A stretch of 64,000 nt of DNA from Phytohabitans maris (GCF_031085175.1 NZ_JAVHUY010000012.1:62001-126000); one strand, 5' to 3'; shown: positions 34,362 through 43,444, counted from the stretch's first letter. Numbers and translations are program-made. Notes: generated by a model not told the origin, from the sequence alone.

Positions 34362-35420
34362 TCAGCGCGCCCCCGACGGCGGCCGGATCTCGCCGGAGCC
34401 GCGCGGGATGGTCGTGGTCGGCAACACGGTCCGGCGCGGGCCGCTACGGTCGCCGTCGAGGCGCTGGAAGAGCAGCTCGGCGGCGACCCGGCCCATCCGC
34501 GCCGGATCCTGGGCGATGACGCTCACCCGGGGCTTGAGCAGGTCGGCCATCGGAAAGTCGTCGAAGCCGACGAGCGCCACCGTGCCTTCGAGCCCGAGGC
34601 GCTGCAGCGCGGCGATGGCGCCGATCGTCACGAGGTTTTGGCTGGCGAACAGCGCCGTGGGCGGGTCGGCGGAGCGCAGCAGCCGTACCGTCGCCGCGGT
34701 CGCCTCCTCGACGGTGTGCAGGTCGTGCGCGTGGTCGGCGGGGCGCCACGGCAGGCCGCGCTCCAGGCAGGCCCGCTGGTATCCGGCGAAGCGCTGCTGC
34801 GCGGTGGGGATGATCCGCAGGTCGCCGAGGTACCCGACGTGCCGGTGGCCGGCGTCGGCGAGGTGGTGCACCGCCGTCCGGGCACCGCCCTCGTTGTCGC
34901 AGAGCACGCAGTCGGCGCGGATGCCCTGCGGCGGGCGGTCGACGAAGACGGTCGGCGTGCCGGCCTCGATCTCGGCGCGCAGGTACCCCTGGTCCTCGCC
35001 GACCGGCGCGACGATCAGGCCGTCCACCCGCCGCTCGCTGAACGCGCGCACGAGGGTCCGCTCGCGGCCCTGGTCCTCGTCCACGCTGCCGGCGAGGATC
35101 AGCACCTGCCGCTCGTTGGCGGTGTCCTCGACCGCGCGGAGCAGCGCGCTGGAGAACGGGTTGGCGAGGTCTTCGAGCACCATGCCGATGACGGCGGTGC
35201 GGCGGTTGGCCCGGCGCAGCGCGCTGGCCGAGACGTTCGGCCGGTAGTCGAGCTGGTGGATCGCCCGGGTGACCGCGGCGACCTTCGCCGGAGTCACGCC
35301 GCTCTCCCCGTTGACGACGCGGGAGACGGTCTTGATGCTGACGCCCGCCATCGCCGCGACGTCGCGCAGGGTGGCCCGCTGCCGGTACGGCGCGGCGACC
35401 GGATCGCTCTGTGTCACCAC
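34362..35420 (-). CDS. LacI-family repressor, fructan module (copy 1)
   Basis: A 352-residue LacI-type regulator. Helix-turn-helix TLRDVAAMAGVSIKTVSRVVNG at residues ~17-38, hinge ALRRANRRTAVIGMVLED, then a sugar-binding core with VFVDRPPQG and ALVGFDDFPMADLL. It is strongly similar along its length to the repressor at 37549-38622. It is divergent from the GH32 gene with two operator-like palindromes in the gap, one of them 7 bp upstream of its own start, implying autoregulation. Confidence 0.92.
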   Translation of the reverse strand: MVTQSDPVAAPYRQRATLRDVAAMAGVSIKTVSRVVNGESGVTPAKVAAVTRAIHQLDYRPNVSASALRRANRRTAVIGMVLEDLANPFSSALLRAVEDTANERQVLILAGSVDEDQGRERTLVRAFSERRVDGLIVAPVGEDQGYLRAEIEAGTPTVFVDRPPQGIRADCVLCDNEGGARTAVHHLADAGHRHVGYLGDLRIIPTAQQRFAGYQRACLERGLPWRPADHAHDLHTVEEATAATVRLLRSADPPTALFASQNLVTIGAIAALQRLGLEGTVALVGFDDFPMADLLKPRVSVIAQDPARMGRVAAELLFQRLDGDRSGPRRTVLPTTTIPRGSGEIRPPSGAR

Positions 35421-35426
35421 AACATT

Positions 35427-35442
35427 CTGACAAGCTTGTCAG
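35427..35442. promoter_or_regulatory. LacI-type operator, site 1
   Basis: CTGACAAGCTTGTCAG is a perfect 16 bp palindrome just upstream of the LacI copy 1 start. It shares the GACA...TGTC core with sites 2-4. Confidence 0.75.
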
Positions 35443-35497
35443 CGCCACGCCCGCGCGGGCGCACGCCGACGCGCCGTAACAAGGTGGAAACCAGGCG

Positions 35498-35526
35498 TTG
35501 ACACATAGCTGACCATCGCTCAGACT
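35498..35526 (+). promoter_or_regulatory. Promoter of the GH32 gene
   Basis: TTGACA (35498-35503), a 17-base spacer and CAGACT (35521-35526), close to the actinobacterial TAGACT -10. The operator begins four bases after the -10. Confidence 0.7.
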
Positions 35527-35529
35527 CAT

Positions 35530-35545
35530 CCGACAAGGTTGTCAA
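35530..35545. promoter_or_regulatory. LacI-type operator, site 2
   Basis: CCGACAAGGTTGTCAA, a palindrome with GACAA/TTGTC arms, covers the predicted GH32 transcription start, so bound repressor should block GH32 expression. Confidence 0.75.
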
Positions 35546-35612
35546 ACGTGGCCCCGGCGCCGACCACGATCCGCTCCGTCTCCGTCGACTACCCGTATGG
35601 GAGCTGAGACGA

Positions 35613-37583
35613 ATGCTCAGGAGAGTTCGAAGCACCGCGATGACAACGGTGTCAGTGTTGGCCGTCTCGGCGGGCCTGGCCGCGGTGGCGGTCCACGGTG
35701 CGTCCGCCGGTACGCCGCAGGACTACCCGGAGTTCCCCTACCCGGTGACGAACTACCAGGAGGACAACCGCGGGCAGTACCACTTCAGCGCCCGCGGCGG
35801 CTGGATCAACGACGTCAACGCGCCGCTCTTCCACGACGGCGTCTACCACCTGTACTACCAGCACAACCCGCACGGGCTGCGCTGGGACACCATGCACTGG
35901 GGGCACGCGACCAGCACCGACCTGGTGCACTGGCAGCAGAAGCCGATCGCGCTCGAACCGGGCGTGCACCCCGGCAACCTCTGGTCCGGCGGCGGCGTCG
36001 TCGACACCGGAAACGTCAGCGGCCTCAAGGACGGCGACCAGGACCCGATCGTCGTGTACTCCGGCACCGACGGCGTCACGGTGTTCTACTCCACGGACGG
36101 CGGATACACGTTCAAGACGTACGGCGGCGGCCGGCCGGTCGTCGTTCCACAGGGGACCAGCCGTGACCCGAAGGTGTTTCGCGACGAGGCCTCCGGCCGC
36201 TGGGGCATGGTCGTCTGGTCGGACCACGGCGGCAACGGCGTCGACTTCTACACCTCGACCGACCTGCTGCACTGGACGTTCGCCTCGCGGTACCAGGCGG
36301 GCTGGCTCTTCGAATGCCCGGACATGGTGGCGATGCCGCTCAACGGCGACCCGTCGAAGCCGCGCTGGGTGCTCAGCGACGCCAGCGGCGAGTACGTGGT
36401 CGGGACGTTCGACGGCACCCGGTTCAGCACCGACTGGACCCAGCCGCGCAGGTTCAACCACGGCCAGAACTCGGGCGACGGCAGCTACTACGCCGGCCTG
36501 ACGTTCACCAACCTGCCGGACGACCGGATCGTGTCGATGGCGTGGCAGCCCGGCAACGCCGGCACGATCTGGACCGGCAACCTCACGTTCCCGGTGGAGA
36601 TGCGCCTGGTGACGGTCGACGGGGAGCCGCGCGTGCTGAGCACCCCGATCGCCGAGATCGACCGCCTGCGCACCTCGACAAGGACCTGGACCGGGCGCAC
36701 GCTCGACACCGCGAGCGCCCGCGCCCTGCTCGACGGCGTCGAGGCGGACACCTATGAGATCAAGGCCGAGTTCCGGATCCCGCGCGGCACCGGGCCGAGG
36801 TTCGGTTTCCGGCTCGGGGTGGGGCAGGACGGCTGGTACGACCACGAGGTCACCTACGACGCCGCGGCCGGGACGCTCGACGGGGTGCCGATGCCGCCGA
36901 TCGACGAGCGGGTCACGCTCCGGCTGCTGGTCGACCGCGGCCAGGTCGAGATCTTCGGCAACAACGGCCGGCTCTACCGCAGCCTCAACGTCAACTTCGA
37001 CAGCCTGCCCGGCGGCGACGCGGTCGAGCTCTTCACCGGCGGCCGGGTGCGGCTGGAGCGGCTGACCTTCCACGGGCTCGGCTCGATCTGGGGCGGCGAG
37101 TCCACATTGGTCGACAACCTCGGCGGCCAGTGGTACACGGACTCGGGGGTCTGGTCGGACGCGACCGGCGGCAAGAAGGGGACCGGCGGCGGCGACGCCT
37201 TCTACCTGAACACCCGCGGCGGCGACGACTTCACGTACGAGGCGGACGTACGGCTCGACTCCGGTGTCGCGGCGGCCGTCACGTTCCGCGCCAACCGGGA
37301 CGCCACCCGGCACTACACCGCCAACGTCGACGCCCTCGCCAGGGTGGTCAAGCTCTGGCGGCCCGGCCGCGACATCGCCACCTACCCGCTGGACGTCCAG
37401 ATCGGACGGACCTACCACCTCAAGGTGGTCGCCGAGGGGCCGCGGCTGCGGGTCTACCTCGACGGCGGCACCACGCCGGTGATCGACGCGACGGACGACA
37501 CGATCCCCAGTGGACAGTTCGGGTTGAACGTCTACAACGGAACCGCGCTCATCCAGAACGTCCGGGTCGGGCCGGTGGGCTGA
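35613..37583 (+). CDS. Secreted GH32 fructan hydrolase (levanase/inulinase type)
   Basis: A 656-residue exported enzyme with a signal peptide ending near ASAG. GH32 motifs are all present: WINDVNAP with nucleophile Asp67, SRDPKVF with Asp185 as transition-state stabiliser, and FECPDM with acid/base Glu234. A beta-sandwich follows to about residue 490, then a ~165-residue jelly-roll-like C-terminal domain (WYTDSGVWSDATGG...) probably for carbohydrate binding. It releases fructose or fructo-oligosaccharides from fructans or sucrose; exact preference is unknown. Its 3' end overlaps the convergent LacI gene by 35 bp. Confidence 0.93.
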   Translation: MLRRVRSTAMTTVSVLAVSAGLAAVAVHGASAGTPQDYPEFPYPVTNYQEDNRGQYHFSARGGWINDVNAPLFHDGVYHLYYQHNPHGLRWDTMHWGHATSTDLVHWQQKPIALEPGVHPGNLWSGGGVVDTGNVSGLKDGDQDPIVVYSGTDGVTVFYSTDGGYTFKTYGGGRPVVVPQGTSRDPKVFRDEASGRWGMVVWSDHGGNGVDFYTSTDLLHWTFASRYQAGWLFECPDMVAMPLNGDPSKPRWVLSDASGEYVVGTFDGTRFSTDWTQPRRFNHGQNSGDGSYYAGLTFTNLPDDRIVSMAWQPGNAGTIWTGNLTFPVEMRLVTVDGEPRVLSTPIAEIDRLRTSTRTWTGRTLDTASARALLDGVEADTYEIKAEFRIPRGTGPRFGFRLGVGQDGWYDHEVTYDAAAGTLDGVPMPPIDERVTLRLLVDRGQVEIFGNNGRLYRSLNVNFDSLPGGDAVELFTGGRVRLERLTFHGLGSIWGGESTLVDNLGGQWYTDSGVWSDATGGKKGTGGGDAFYLNTRGGDDFTYEADVRLDSGVAAAVTFRANRDATRHYTANVDALARVVKLWRPGRDIATYPLDVQIGRTYHLKVVAEGPRLRVYLDGGTTPVIDATDDTIPSGQFGLNVYNGTALIQNVRVGPVG

Positions 37584-38622
37584 GCGCCGGGCCCGGTATC
37601 TCGCCGGACCCGCGGACGACGAGCCGGGTCGGTACGAAGTGGACGGTCGGTGTCCAGTGCTCGCCGTCGAGCCGCCGGAAGACGAGCCCGGCGGCGAGCC
37701 GCCCCATCGCCGACGGGTCCTGGGCGACGACCGTCACCGGCGGCTGGAGCAGGTCGGCGAGGGGGAAGTCGTCGAAGCCGACCAGCGCCACCTCGTGGTG
37801 CCGGCCCAGCTCGCGCAGCGCGCGCACCGCGCCGATGGTGACGAGGTTTTGCGCGGTGAAGAGCGCGGTGGGCGGGGCCTCGCCGGCGAGCAGCCGGAGC
37901 GCGGCCCGCTCTGCGTCGCCCTCGGTGTGCAGGTCGTGCACGATGTGCTCGGGCGACGGCCGGATGCCGTGGTCGCTGAGGGCCTCCTTGAAGCCCTGAA
38001 ACCGTTGCCGGGCCGTGGCGATGGAGAGCAGGTCGCCGAGGTAGGCGACCCGGCGGTGGCCGTGCGCGACGAGGTGGTGCACCGCCTCGGCCGCGCCGGC
38101 GTGGTTGTCGACCAGGACCGCGTCGACGTCGACGCCGACCGGCGGGCGGTCGACGAAGACGACCGGGGTGCCGGCGTTGACCTCGCCGGCGAGGTAGCGC
38201 TGGCTCTCGCTGGCCGGCACCACGACGAGCGCGTCGGCCTGCCGGGTGGTGAACGCGTGGACCAGTGCCCGCTCGCGCTCCGGGTCCTCGTCGACGCTGC
38301 CCGCGAGGATCATCACCCCGCGGTCGCGGGCGACGTCTTCCAGCGCGCGGTGCAGGGCGGAGGAGAACGGGTTGGCGACGTCCTCCAGCAGGGCGGCGAT
38401 CGCGGCGGTCCGGCCGTTGAGCCGGCGCAGGCTGCTCGCGGTGAAGTTGGGCCGGTAGTCGAGCTTGGCGACCGCCTGCTGGACGGCGGCGACCTTGGCC
38501 GCGGCGACGCCGCCTTCGCCGTTGACCACCCGGGACGCGGTCTTGGTGCTCACGCCGGCGAGCAGCGCGACGTCGCGCAGCGTGGGGCGGCGCGCCGGTA
38601 CGCGGGCGGGTTCCTGCGTCAC
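37549..38622 (-). CDS. LacI-family repressor, fructan module (copy 2)
   Basis: A 357-residue LacI-type regulator with helix-turn-helix TLRDVALLAGVSTKTASRVVNG at residues ~14-35 and core segments VVFVDRPPVG and ALVGFDDFPLADLL. It is clearly a paralogue of copy 1. It is divergent from the FrcB-like gene, with operators 24 and 102 bp upstream of its ATG. It overlaps the GH32 3' end. The shared operator core suggests the two repressors respond to related sugars or cross-regulate. Confidence 0.92.
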   Translation of the reverse strand: MTQEPARVPARRPTLRDVALLAGVSTKTASRVVNGEGGVAAAKVAAVQQAVAKLDYRPNFTASSLRRLNGRTAAIAALLEDVANPFSSALHRALEDVARDRGVMILAGSVDEDPERERALVHAFTTRQADALVVVPASESQRYLAGEVNAGTPVVFVDRPPVGVDVDAVLVDNHAGAAEAVHHLVAHGHRRVAYLGDLLSIATARQRFQGFKEALSDHGIRPSPEHIVHDLHTEGDAERAALRLLAGEAPPTALFTAQNLVTIGAVRALRELGRHHEVALVGFDDFPLADLLQPPVTVVAQDPSAMGRLAAGLVFRRLDGEHWTPTVHFVPTRLVVRGSGEIPGPALSPPARPGRSG

Positions 38623-38645
38623 GGGTCATCCCTCCGGCCATGCGC

Positions 38646-38661
38646 TCGACAACGATGTCAA
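38646..38661. promoter_or_regulatory. LacI-type operator, site 3
   Basis: TCGACAACGATGTCAA, an imperfect palindrome with central CG, lies 24 bp upstream of the LacI copy 2 start and is probably autoregulatory. Confidence 0.7.
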
Positions 38662-38690
38662 GATGTAACGTACCGGCACGTACTCAACTA

Positions 38691-38719
38691 TTGACATACG
38701 CCAGAACGCAAGGGTTAAC
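38691..38719 (+). promoter_or_regulatory. Predicted promoter of the frcBCA-like operon
   Basis: TTGACA (38691-38696), a 17-base spacer and GTTAAC (38714-38719), followed after four bases by operator site 4. Spacing to the operator matches the GH32 promoter. Confidence 0.55.
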
Positions 38720-38723
38720 CTCC

Positions 38724-38739
38724 TCGACATCGTTGTCGA
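38724..38739. promoter_or_regulatory. LacI-type operator, site 4
   Basis: TCGACATCGTTGTCGA has central CG and near-perfect symmetry and lies over the predicted start of the fructose-importer transcript. Confidence 0.75.
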
Positions 38740-38781
38740 ATCCGTCCTCGGCGACGAGACACCCCGACCGAAGGAGCGGAC

Positions 38782-39852
38782 ATGAGGAAGCGCACCGGCC
38801 GGCGGGCCGCGCGCCTGTTCGCCGCCGTAGCCGCCCTGAGCCTGCTGGCCACCGCTTGCGGCGGCGACGACGCGGGCGACGACGGTGTGGCGGTCTCACT
38901 CATCACCAAGAACTCCACGAACCCGTTCTTCGTCACCATGCAGGACGGCGCCCGGAAGGCCGCGGAGGGCGAGGGCGTCAAGCTCACCGTCGCCGCCGGC
39001 AAGGAGGACGGCGACGAGGCCGGCCAGGTGCAGGCCATCGAGGACGCGATCGCCCGCGGCGACGCCGGCATCCTCATCACGCCGAACGGCCCCGGCGTCA
39101 ACCCCGCCATCAAGAAGGCCCGCGACGCCGGCCTGTACGTCATCGCCCTGGACACGCCGCCCGACCCGGCGGACACGGTGGACATCACGTTCGCCACCGA
39201 CAACTTCAAGGCCGGCGAGCTGATCGGCAAGTGGACGGCGGCCCAGCTCGGCGGCAAGGCCGCCACCATCGCCCTGCTCGACCTCTTCAACGACAAGATC
39301 GTCTCGGTCGACTACAACCGGGACCAGGGCTTCCTCGCCGGCATGGGCATCCCCACCGGCGACAAGCGCAAGAACGGCGACGAGGCGCCGAGCGGGAGCT
39401 ACTCCGGCGGGACGTACCAGATCGTCTGCAACGAGCCGACCGACGGCGCCGAGGACGGCGGGCGTACCGCCATGGAGCGCTGCCTCGCCAAGAACCCGAA
39501 CGTCAACGTCGTCTACACCATCAACGAGCCCGCTGCGGTCGGCGCGCAGAAGGCACTGCAAGCCGCCGGCAGCAAGGACGTCATCGTCGTCTCCATCGAC
39601 GGCGGCTGCAACGGCGTACAGCAGGTCAAGAACGGTCTGATCAACGCCACGTCGCAGCAGTACCCGCTGAAGATGGCCGAGCTCGGCGTCAAGGCGATCA
39701 AGCAGATCGCGACCGGCGGGGCCAAGCCCGCGGTCACCAGCGGCCTGGACTTCTACGACACCGGCGTGGCCCTGGTGACCGACGAGCCGGCCACCGGCGT
39801 GGAGAGCATCGACAGCACCGAGGGCGCGAAGATCTGCTGGGGCGCGGCCTGA
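38782..39852 (+). CDS. Sugar-binding lipoprotein, FrcB/RbsB type
   Basis: A 356-residue periplasmic-binding-protein-like (type 1 fold) lipoprotein with lipobox LLATACGG near residue 22. The sugar contacts resemble fructose/ribose binding proteins: NSTNPFFVTMQDG, ALDTPPDP, VVSIDGGCNGVQQVKNG. First gene of a three-gene importer. Fructose is the inferred ligand because of the neighbouring GH32 enzyme and the shared operators. Confidence 0.9.
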   Translation: MRKRTGRRAARLFAAVAALSLLATACGGDDAGDDGVAVSLITKNSTNPFFVTMQDGARKAAEGEGVKLTVAAGKEDGDEAGQVQAIEDAIARGDAGILITPNGPGVNPAIKKARDAGLYVIALDTPPDPADTVDITFATDNFKAGELIGKWTAAQLGGKAATIALLDLFNDKIVSVDYNRDQGFLAGMGIPTGDKRKNGDEAPSGSYSGGTYQIVCNEPTDGAEDGGRTAMERCLAKNPNVNVVYTINEPAAVGAQKALQAAGSKDVIVVSIDGGCNGVQQVKNGLINATSQQYPLKMAELGVKAIKQIATGGAKPAVTSGLDFYDTGVALVTDEPATGVESIDSTEGAKICWGAA

Positions 39853-39915
39853 CCCACCTCGCCCGGCCGCGGCGCCCGACGGTGCCGCGGCCGGGCGCCG
39901 CCGGAAGGGAGCGGA

Positions 39916-40944
39916 GTGTCCACCACAGCACCACCAGCCACCGCCACCGAACAGTTCGCCCGGCGCAGCCGCTCGCCGGTGCAGCGGGTCCAGCACCTGC
40001 TCCACTCGTACCCGGCGATCAGCCCGTTCCTGGTGCTGGTCATCTCGTTCGCCGTCTTCTCCGCGATCAACCCGCGGTTCTCCTCGGCCAACTCGCTCTC
40101 GCTCGTCCTGCAGCAGGTGGCCGTGATCGGCGCGCTCGCCGTCGGGCAGACGCTGATCATCCTGACCGCCGGGATCGACCTCTCGGTCGGCGCGATCACG
40201 ATCCTCTCCATGATGGTCGCGGCGAAGCTGGCCGAAGGGGGTGGCCTGCCCGGAGCGGCCGCGGTCGCGGTCGGCATCGGGCTGGGCATCGGCGCCGGGC
40301 TGTTCAACGGTGCGCTGGTCACCCGGATCAAGCTGCCGCCGTTCATCGTCACCCTCGGCACGCTGAGCGTCTTCACCGCGATCGGCCTGCTCTACTCGCG
40401 CGGCCAGAGCGTCCAGGCCGTCGACCTGCCGGACCTGCTCAACTGGACCGGCGAGTCGTTCCGGATCGGCGACTTCCGGATCACCACCGGCGTCGTGCTG
40501 GTCGCCGCGCTCTACGTGGTGGTCGGCTTCGCGCTGGCCAACACCGCCTGGGGCCGGCACGTCTACGCCGTCGGCGACGACAAGGAGGCCGCGCGGCTGG
40601 CCGGCATCCGGGTCGACCGGGTGCTGCTCAGCGTCTACACGGTGGCCGGCGCCATCTACGGCCTCACCGCCTGGATCCTCGTCGGGCGCGCCGGCGCCGC
40701 CAGCCCCAACGCGATCACCGACGCCAACCTGGAGAGCATCACCGCCGTCGTGATCGGCGGCACCAGCCTCTTCGGCGGCCGGGGCGCCGTGCTCGGCACG
40801 CTGCTGGGCGCGCTGATCGTCGGCTTCTTCCGCAGCGGCCTCTCCCTGGCCGGGGTGGACGACCAGTACCGGGTGCTCGCCGTCGGGCTGCTGGTCATCC
40901 TCGCCGTCGCGGTCGACCAGTGGATCAGGAAGGTGAAGGCATGA
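39916..40944 (+). CDS. Sugar ABC transporter permease, FrcC/RbsC type
   Basis: A 342-residue permease with about nine hydrophobic segments and the family motif LTAGIDLSVGAITILSMM near residue 85. The C-terminal half has GTSLFGGRGAVLGTLLGALIVG. GTG at 39916 with GGAAGGGAGC upstream. Its stop overlaps the ATPase ATG (ATGA). Confidence 0.93.
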   Translation: MSTTAPPATATEQFARRSRSPVQRVQHLLHSYPAISPFLVLVISFAVFSAINPRFSSANSLSLVLQQVAVIGALAVGQTLIILTAGIDLSVGAITILSMMVAAKLAEGGGLPGAAAVAVGIGLGIGAGLFNGALVTRIKLPPFIVTLGTLSVFTAIGLLYSRGQSVQAVDLPDLLNWTGESFRIGDFRITTGVVLVAALYVVVGFALANTAWGRHVYAVGDDKEAARLAGIRVDRVLLSVYTVAGAIYGLTAWILVGRAGAASPNAITDANLESITAVVIGGTSLFGGRGAVLGTLLGALIVGFFRSGLSLAGVDDQYRVLAVGLLVILAVAVDQWIRKVKA

Positions 40945-41723
40945 CCCCCACCCCGGTCCTCTCCGCCCGCGGCATGGTCAAGACGTTCGGCCACGTCGTC
41001 GGCCTCGACGGCGTCGACCTCGACCTGTACCCGGGTGAGGTCCTCGCCGTCATCGGCGATAACGGCGCCGGCAAGTCGACGCTCGTCAAGTGCCTGACCG
41101 GGGCCCTGGTACCGGACGCCGGGGAGATGGCCGTCGACGGGCAGCCGGTCCGCTTCCGCCGCCCGCAGGACGCCCGGGACGCCGGCATCGAGACCGTGTA
41201 CCAGACGCTCGCCGTCGCGCCCGCCCTCGACATCGCCAGCAACCTGTACCTCGGGCGGGAGCGGCGCCGCCCCGGGTTCCTCGGCTCGGCGCTGCGGATG
41301 CTCGACAAGAAGGGCATGCGCCGCGACGCCGCCCAGGCCCTCTCCGACCTGGGCATCGGCACGCTGCAAAACATGTCGCAGGCGGTCGAGACGCTCTCCG
41401 GCGGCCAGCGCCAGGCGGTCTCGGTCGCCCGCGCCGCCGCGTTCGGCAGCCGGATCATCGTGCTGGACGAGCCGACCGCCGCGCTCGGCGTCAGGGAGTC
41501 CAACCAGGTCCTCAAGCTGATCCGGGAGCTGCGCTCGCGCGGCCTGCCGGTCATCCTGATCAGCCACAACATGCCGCACGTCTTCGAGGTCGCCGACCGC
41601 ATCCACATCCAGCGGCTCGGCCGCCGCGCCGGCGTGGTCACCCCGGCCTCGCACACGATGTCCGAGGCGGTCGCCATCATGACCGGCGCGACCACGCTGG
41701 CCGAGACCCCGGGCCGCTCCTGA
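40941..41723 (+). CDS. Sugar ABC transporter ATP-binding protein, FrcA type
   Basis: A 260-residue single-domain ATPase: Walker A GDNGAGKST near residue 36, Q-loop TVYQTLAV, signature LSGGQRQAVSVARA near residue 151, Walker B IIVLDEPTAALG, and switch ILISHNM. One nucleotide-binding domain rather than the two of RbsA matches the fructose FrcA type. The ATG at 40941 overlaps the permease stop. Confidence 0.93.
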   Translation: MTPTPVLSARGMVKTFGHVVGLDGVDLDLYPGEVLAVIGDNGAGKSTLVKCLTGALVPDAGEMAVDGQPVRFRRPQDARDAGIETVYQTLAVAPALDIASNLYLGRERRRPGFLGSALRMLDKKGMRRDAAQALSDLGIGTLQNMSQAVETLSGGQRQAVSVARAAAFGSRIIVLDEPTAALGVRESNQVLKLIRELRSRGLPVILISHNMPHVFEVADRIHIQRLGRRAGVVTPASHTMSEAVAIMTGATTLAETPGRS

Positions 41724-41829
41724 CCCGCTGCGCCGCCGGCGCCCGGTGCGGTGGCCACCAACCGGCTTCGCCGGCTCCGGCGACCAGCCGCCGAGGGCCG
41801 CCGGTCACCCGGCGAGCGTCCATGGTGCC

Positions 41830-42498
41830 CTACGGGGAGGTGAGCAGGGTCAGCCCGAGAGCGGCGAGCGGGGCCGCGACCGGCTGGAAGTAGGTGGTGC
41901 CGCCGGCGGTGCAGTTGCCGGAGCCGCCGGAGGTGATCCCCTGCGCCTGCGAGCCGGCCATGAACGGGCCGCCCGAGTCACCCGGCTCCGAGCAGACGCT
42001 GGTCCTGGTCAGCCCGTGCAGGACGCCGCCGGCGTAGGAGACGGTCACGTTCTTGGCCAGTACCGTGCCGCAGCGCCAGCCGGTCGTGTTGCCGTACCGG
42101 CAGACGCCGGCGCCGACCGGGGCGGACACCGCGCCGGCCACCGGGACGACCGACCCGCCGGCGCGGATCTTGCCCACCGGCGCCCAGCCGGCGTCGAGGC
42201 GCACGAACGCGTAGTCGGAGGTGGCCGGCCCGATCGCGGCGACCTCGCCCATCCGCTGGCCGCCCGGCGTGTACACCGGCTCGCCGACCTGGCTGGCGCA
42301 CTGCCGCGCGGTGAGGAACCCGCCCTCCACGGTGAACGAGACCGCACACCGCCCGCCGGCCGCGGTCCGGAACGGGTCGCCGCCGTAGACGTCGGTCTGC
42401 GGCGCGGCCGGCGATGCGGACGCCGGGCCGGCGGCGCCGAGCAGCCCGGCGGCGACCACCAGACACCGGACGGCGACATGAACGAACCTGCGCGACAT
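41830..42498 (-). CDS. Secreted S1-type serine protease homologue lacking the catalytic His
   Basis: A 222-residue exported protein with a signal peptide ending near ASAS. The chymotrypsin-like fold is clear (CAVSFTVEGGFLTA, EPGDSGGPFMAGSQAQGITSGGSGNC). The nucleophile Ser175 (GDSGGP) and a candidate Asp95 (SDYAFV) are present. At the catalytic His position of the normal TAGHC motif the codon at 42303-42301 is CAG, giving TARQC with Gln66. The streptogrisin-type propeptide is also absent. This suggests an inactive or repurposed protease fold, perhaps a binding protein. Confidence 0.85.
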   Translation of the reverse strand: MSRRFVHVAVRCLVVAAGLLGAAGPASASPAAPQTDVYGGDPFRTAAGGRCAVSFTVEGGFLTARQCASQVGEPVYTPGGQRMGEVAAIGPATSDYAFVRLDAGWAPVGKIRAGGSVVPVAGAVSAPVGAGVCRYGNTTGWRCGTVLAKNVTVSYAGGVLHGLTRTSVCSEPGDSGGPFMAGSQAQGITSGGSGNCTAGGTTYFQPVAAPLAALGLTLLTSP

Positions 42499-42578
42499 CC
42501 CCCGAGCCTAGGCCCCACACATCGACGCCGGTACATCAAACCTCCGTCATACCACGGCGACGGCCGGCCGCTCGGGCG

Positions 42579-42640
42579 GTCGATCAGGGACTTGGTGAGG
42601 CGGCGCGCCGACCGACACGCCCACGATCTCCCTGATCGAC
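42579..42640. repeat. Palindromic intergenic element (family member C)
   Basis: Arms GTCGATCAGGGA (42579-42590) and TCCCTGATCGAC (42629-42640) are perfect reverse complements around a 38-base GC-rich centre with some internal complementarity. It lies between the DoxX gene end and the protease start, both minus-strand, so it is a likely terminator for doxX. Confidence 0.75.
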
Positions 42641-42717
42641 GCGGATGGGGGCGCGGGCCGCGCGCGAAACGCGGCTGGGCCGCCACAGGCGGCCCGGCAC
42701 GCGCTCCCGGAGGGGGG

Positions 42718-43314
42718 TCAGATCATCCAGCGGTTCTTCTGGACGAGGGGCAGGCGGGCCCAGATCCGGCCCAGGCCCCAGGTGTGCCCGGCGTAGGTGA
42801 GGGCGAGCACGACCAGCACGATGGCGTAGACCAGGTGGTAGTCCATGAACGGGTTGGTCGACCCGGACGCCTCACCAGCGGCGGTGTACCGGTCCGGGGG
42901 AAACTCCGCGGCCCACATCATCAACATGATCAGACCACCGGCGGCGGCCGAGACCCGCAGACCGATACCGGCGATCAACGCCAGCCCGACCGCGGCCATC
43001 CCGACCATGAACAGGGCATCGACCCACCACAGGCCGGCCAGATCATGCGAGATCGACTGGAACGGCCCCACCTGCACGTGGGACAGGAACCCGTTGGTCG
43101 GCGAGCCACCGTTGATCCAGGCCCGCTCACCCGGGGTGGAAAACCCCAGACCAAACGTCTTGTCCAAGAACGCCCACAGGAACACAAACCCGGTACCGAC
43201 CCGCAACACCGCCAAAGCACGGGCAGCGGTCGTGGTGAGCATGTGCCCAGGAGCCTCAGCAGTCTCAAGAGCATGGGCCGGCACCTTCACCGGACCACTG
43301 TTGGTGGTGGTCAT
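42718..43314 (-). CDS. DoxX-family membrane protein
   Basis: A 198-residue integral membrane protein with four main hydrophobic segments and the DoxX-like pattern ALAVLRVGTGFVFLWAFLDK, then WWVDALFMVGMAAVGLALIAG. DoxX proteins are linked to respiratory or redox functions in membranes, but the reaction is unknown here. The start at 43314 has GGAGG upstream; an ATG at 43335 is less well supported. Confidence 0.8.
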   Translation of the reverse strand: MTTTNSGPVKVPAHALETAEAPGHMLTTTAARALAVLRVGTGFVFLWAFLDKTFGLGFSTPGERAWINGGSPTNGFLSHVQVGPFQSISHDLAGLWWVDALFMVGMAAVGLALIAGIGLRVSAAAGGLIMLMMWAAEFPPDRYTAAGEASGSTNPFMDYHLVYAIVLVVLALTYAGHTWGLGRIWARLPLVQKNRWMI

Positions 43315-43444
43315 CGCCGCCTCCGGAAGCCTCATCGCGCCTTCGTTTCGTTGACACCCACAGCCTCACCCGAACCGACCGCCGGCACCTGAGCCGGAAC
43401 TCCCCACCTCCACAGGACCAAAGTCCCCAGGTCGGAGGAGCAGT

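Noticed and set aside
38640-41723. 1027-codon plus-strand frame apparently fusing upstream sequence to the ABC ATPase
   Set aside because: Only the part from 40941 matches the ATPase. The earlier part is an Arg/Gly-rich off-frame reading of the binding-protein and permease genes, and the ATGA junction at 40941 marks the true start.
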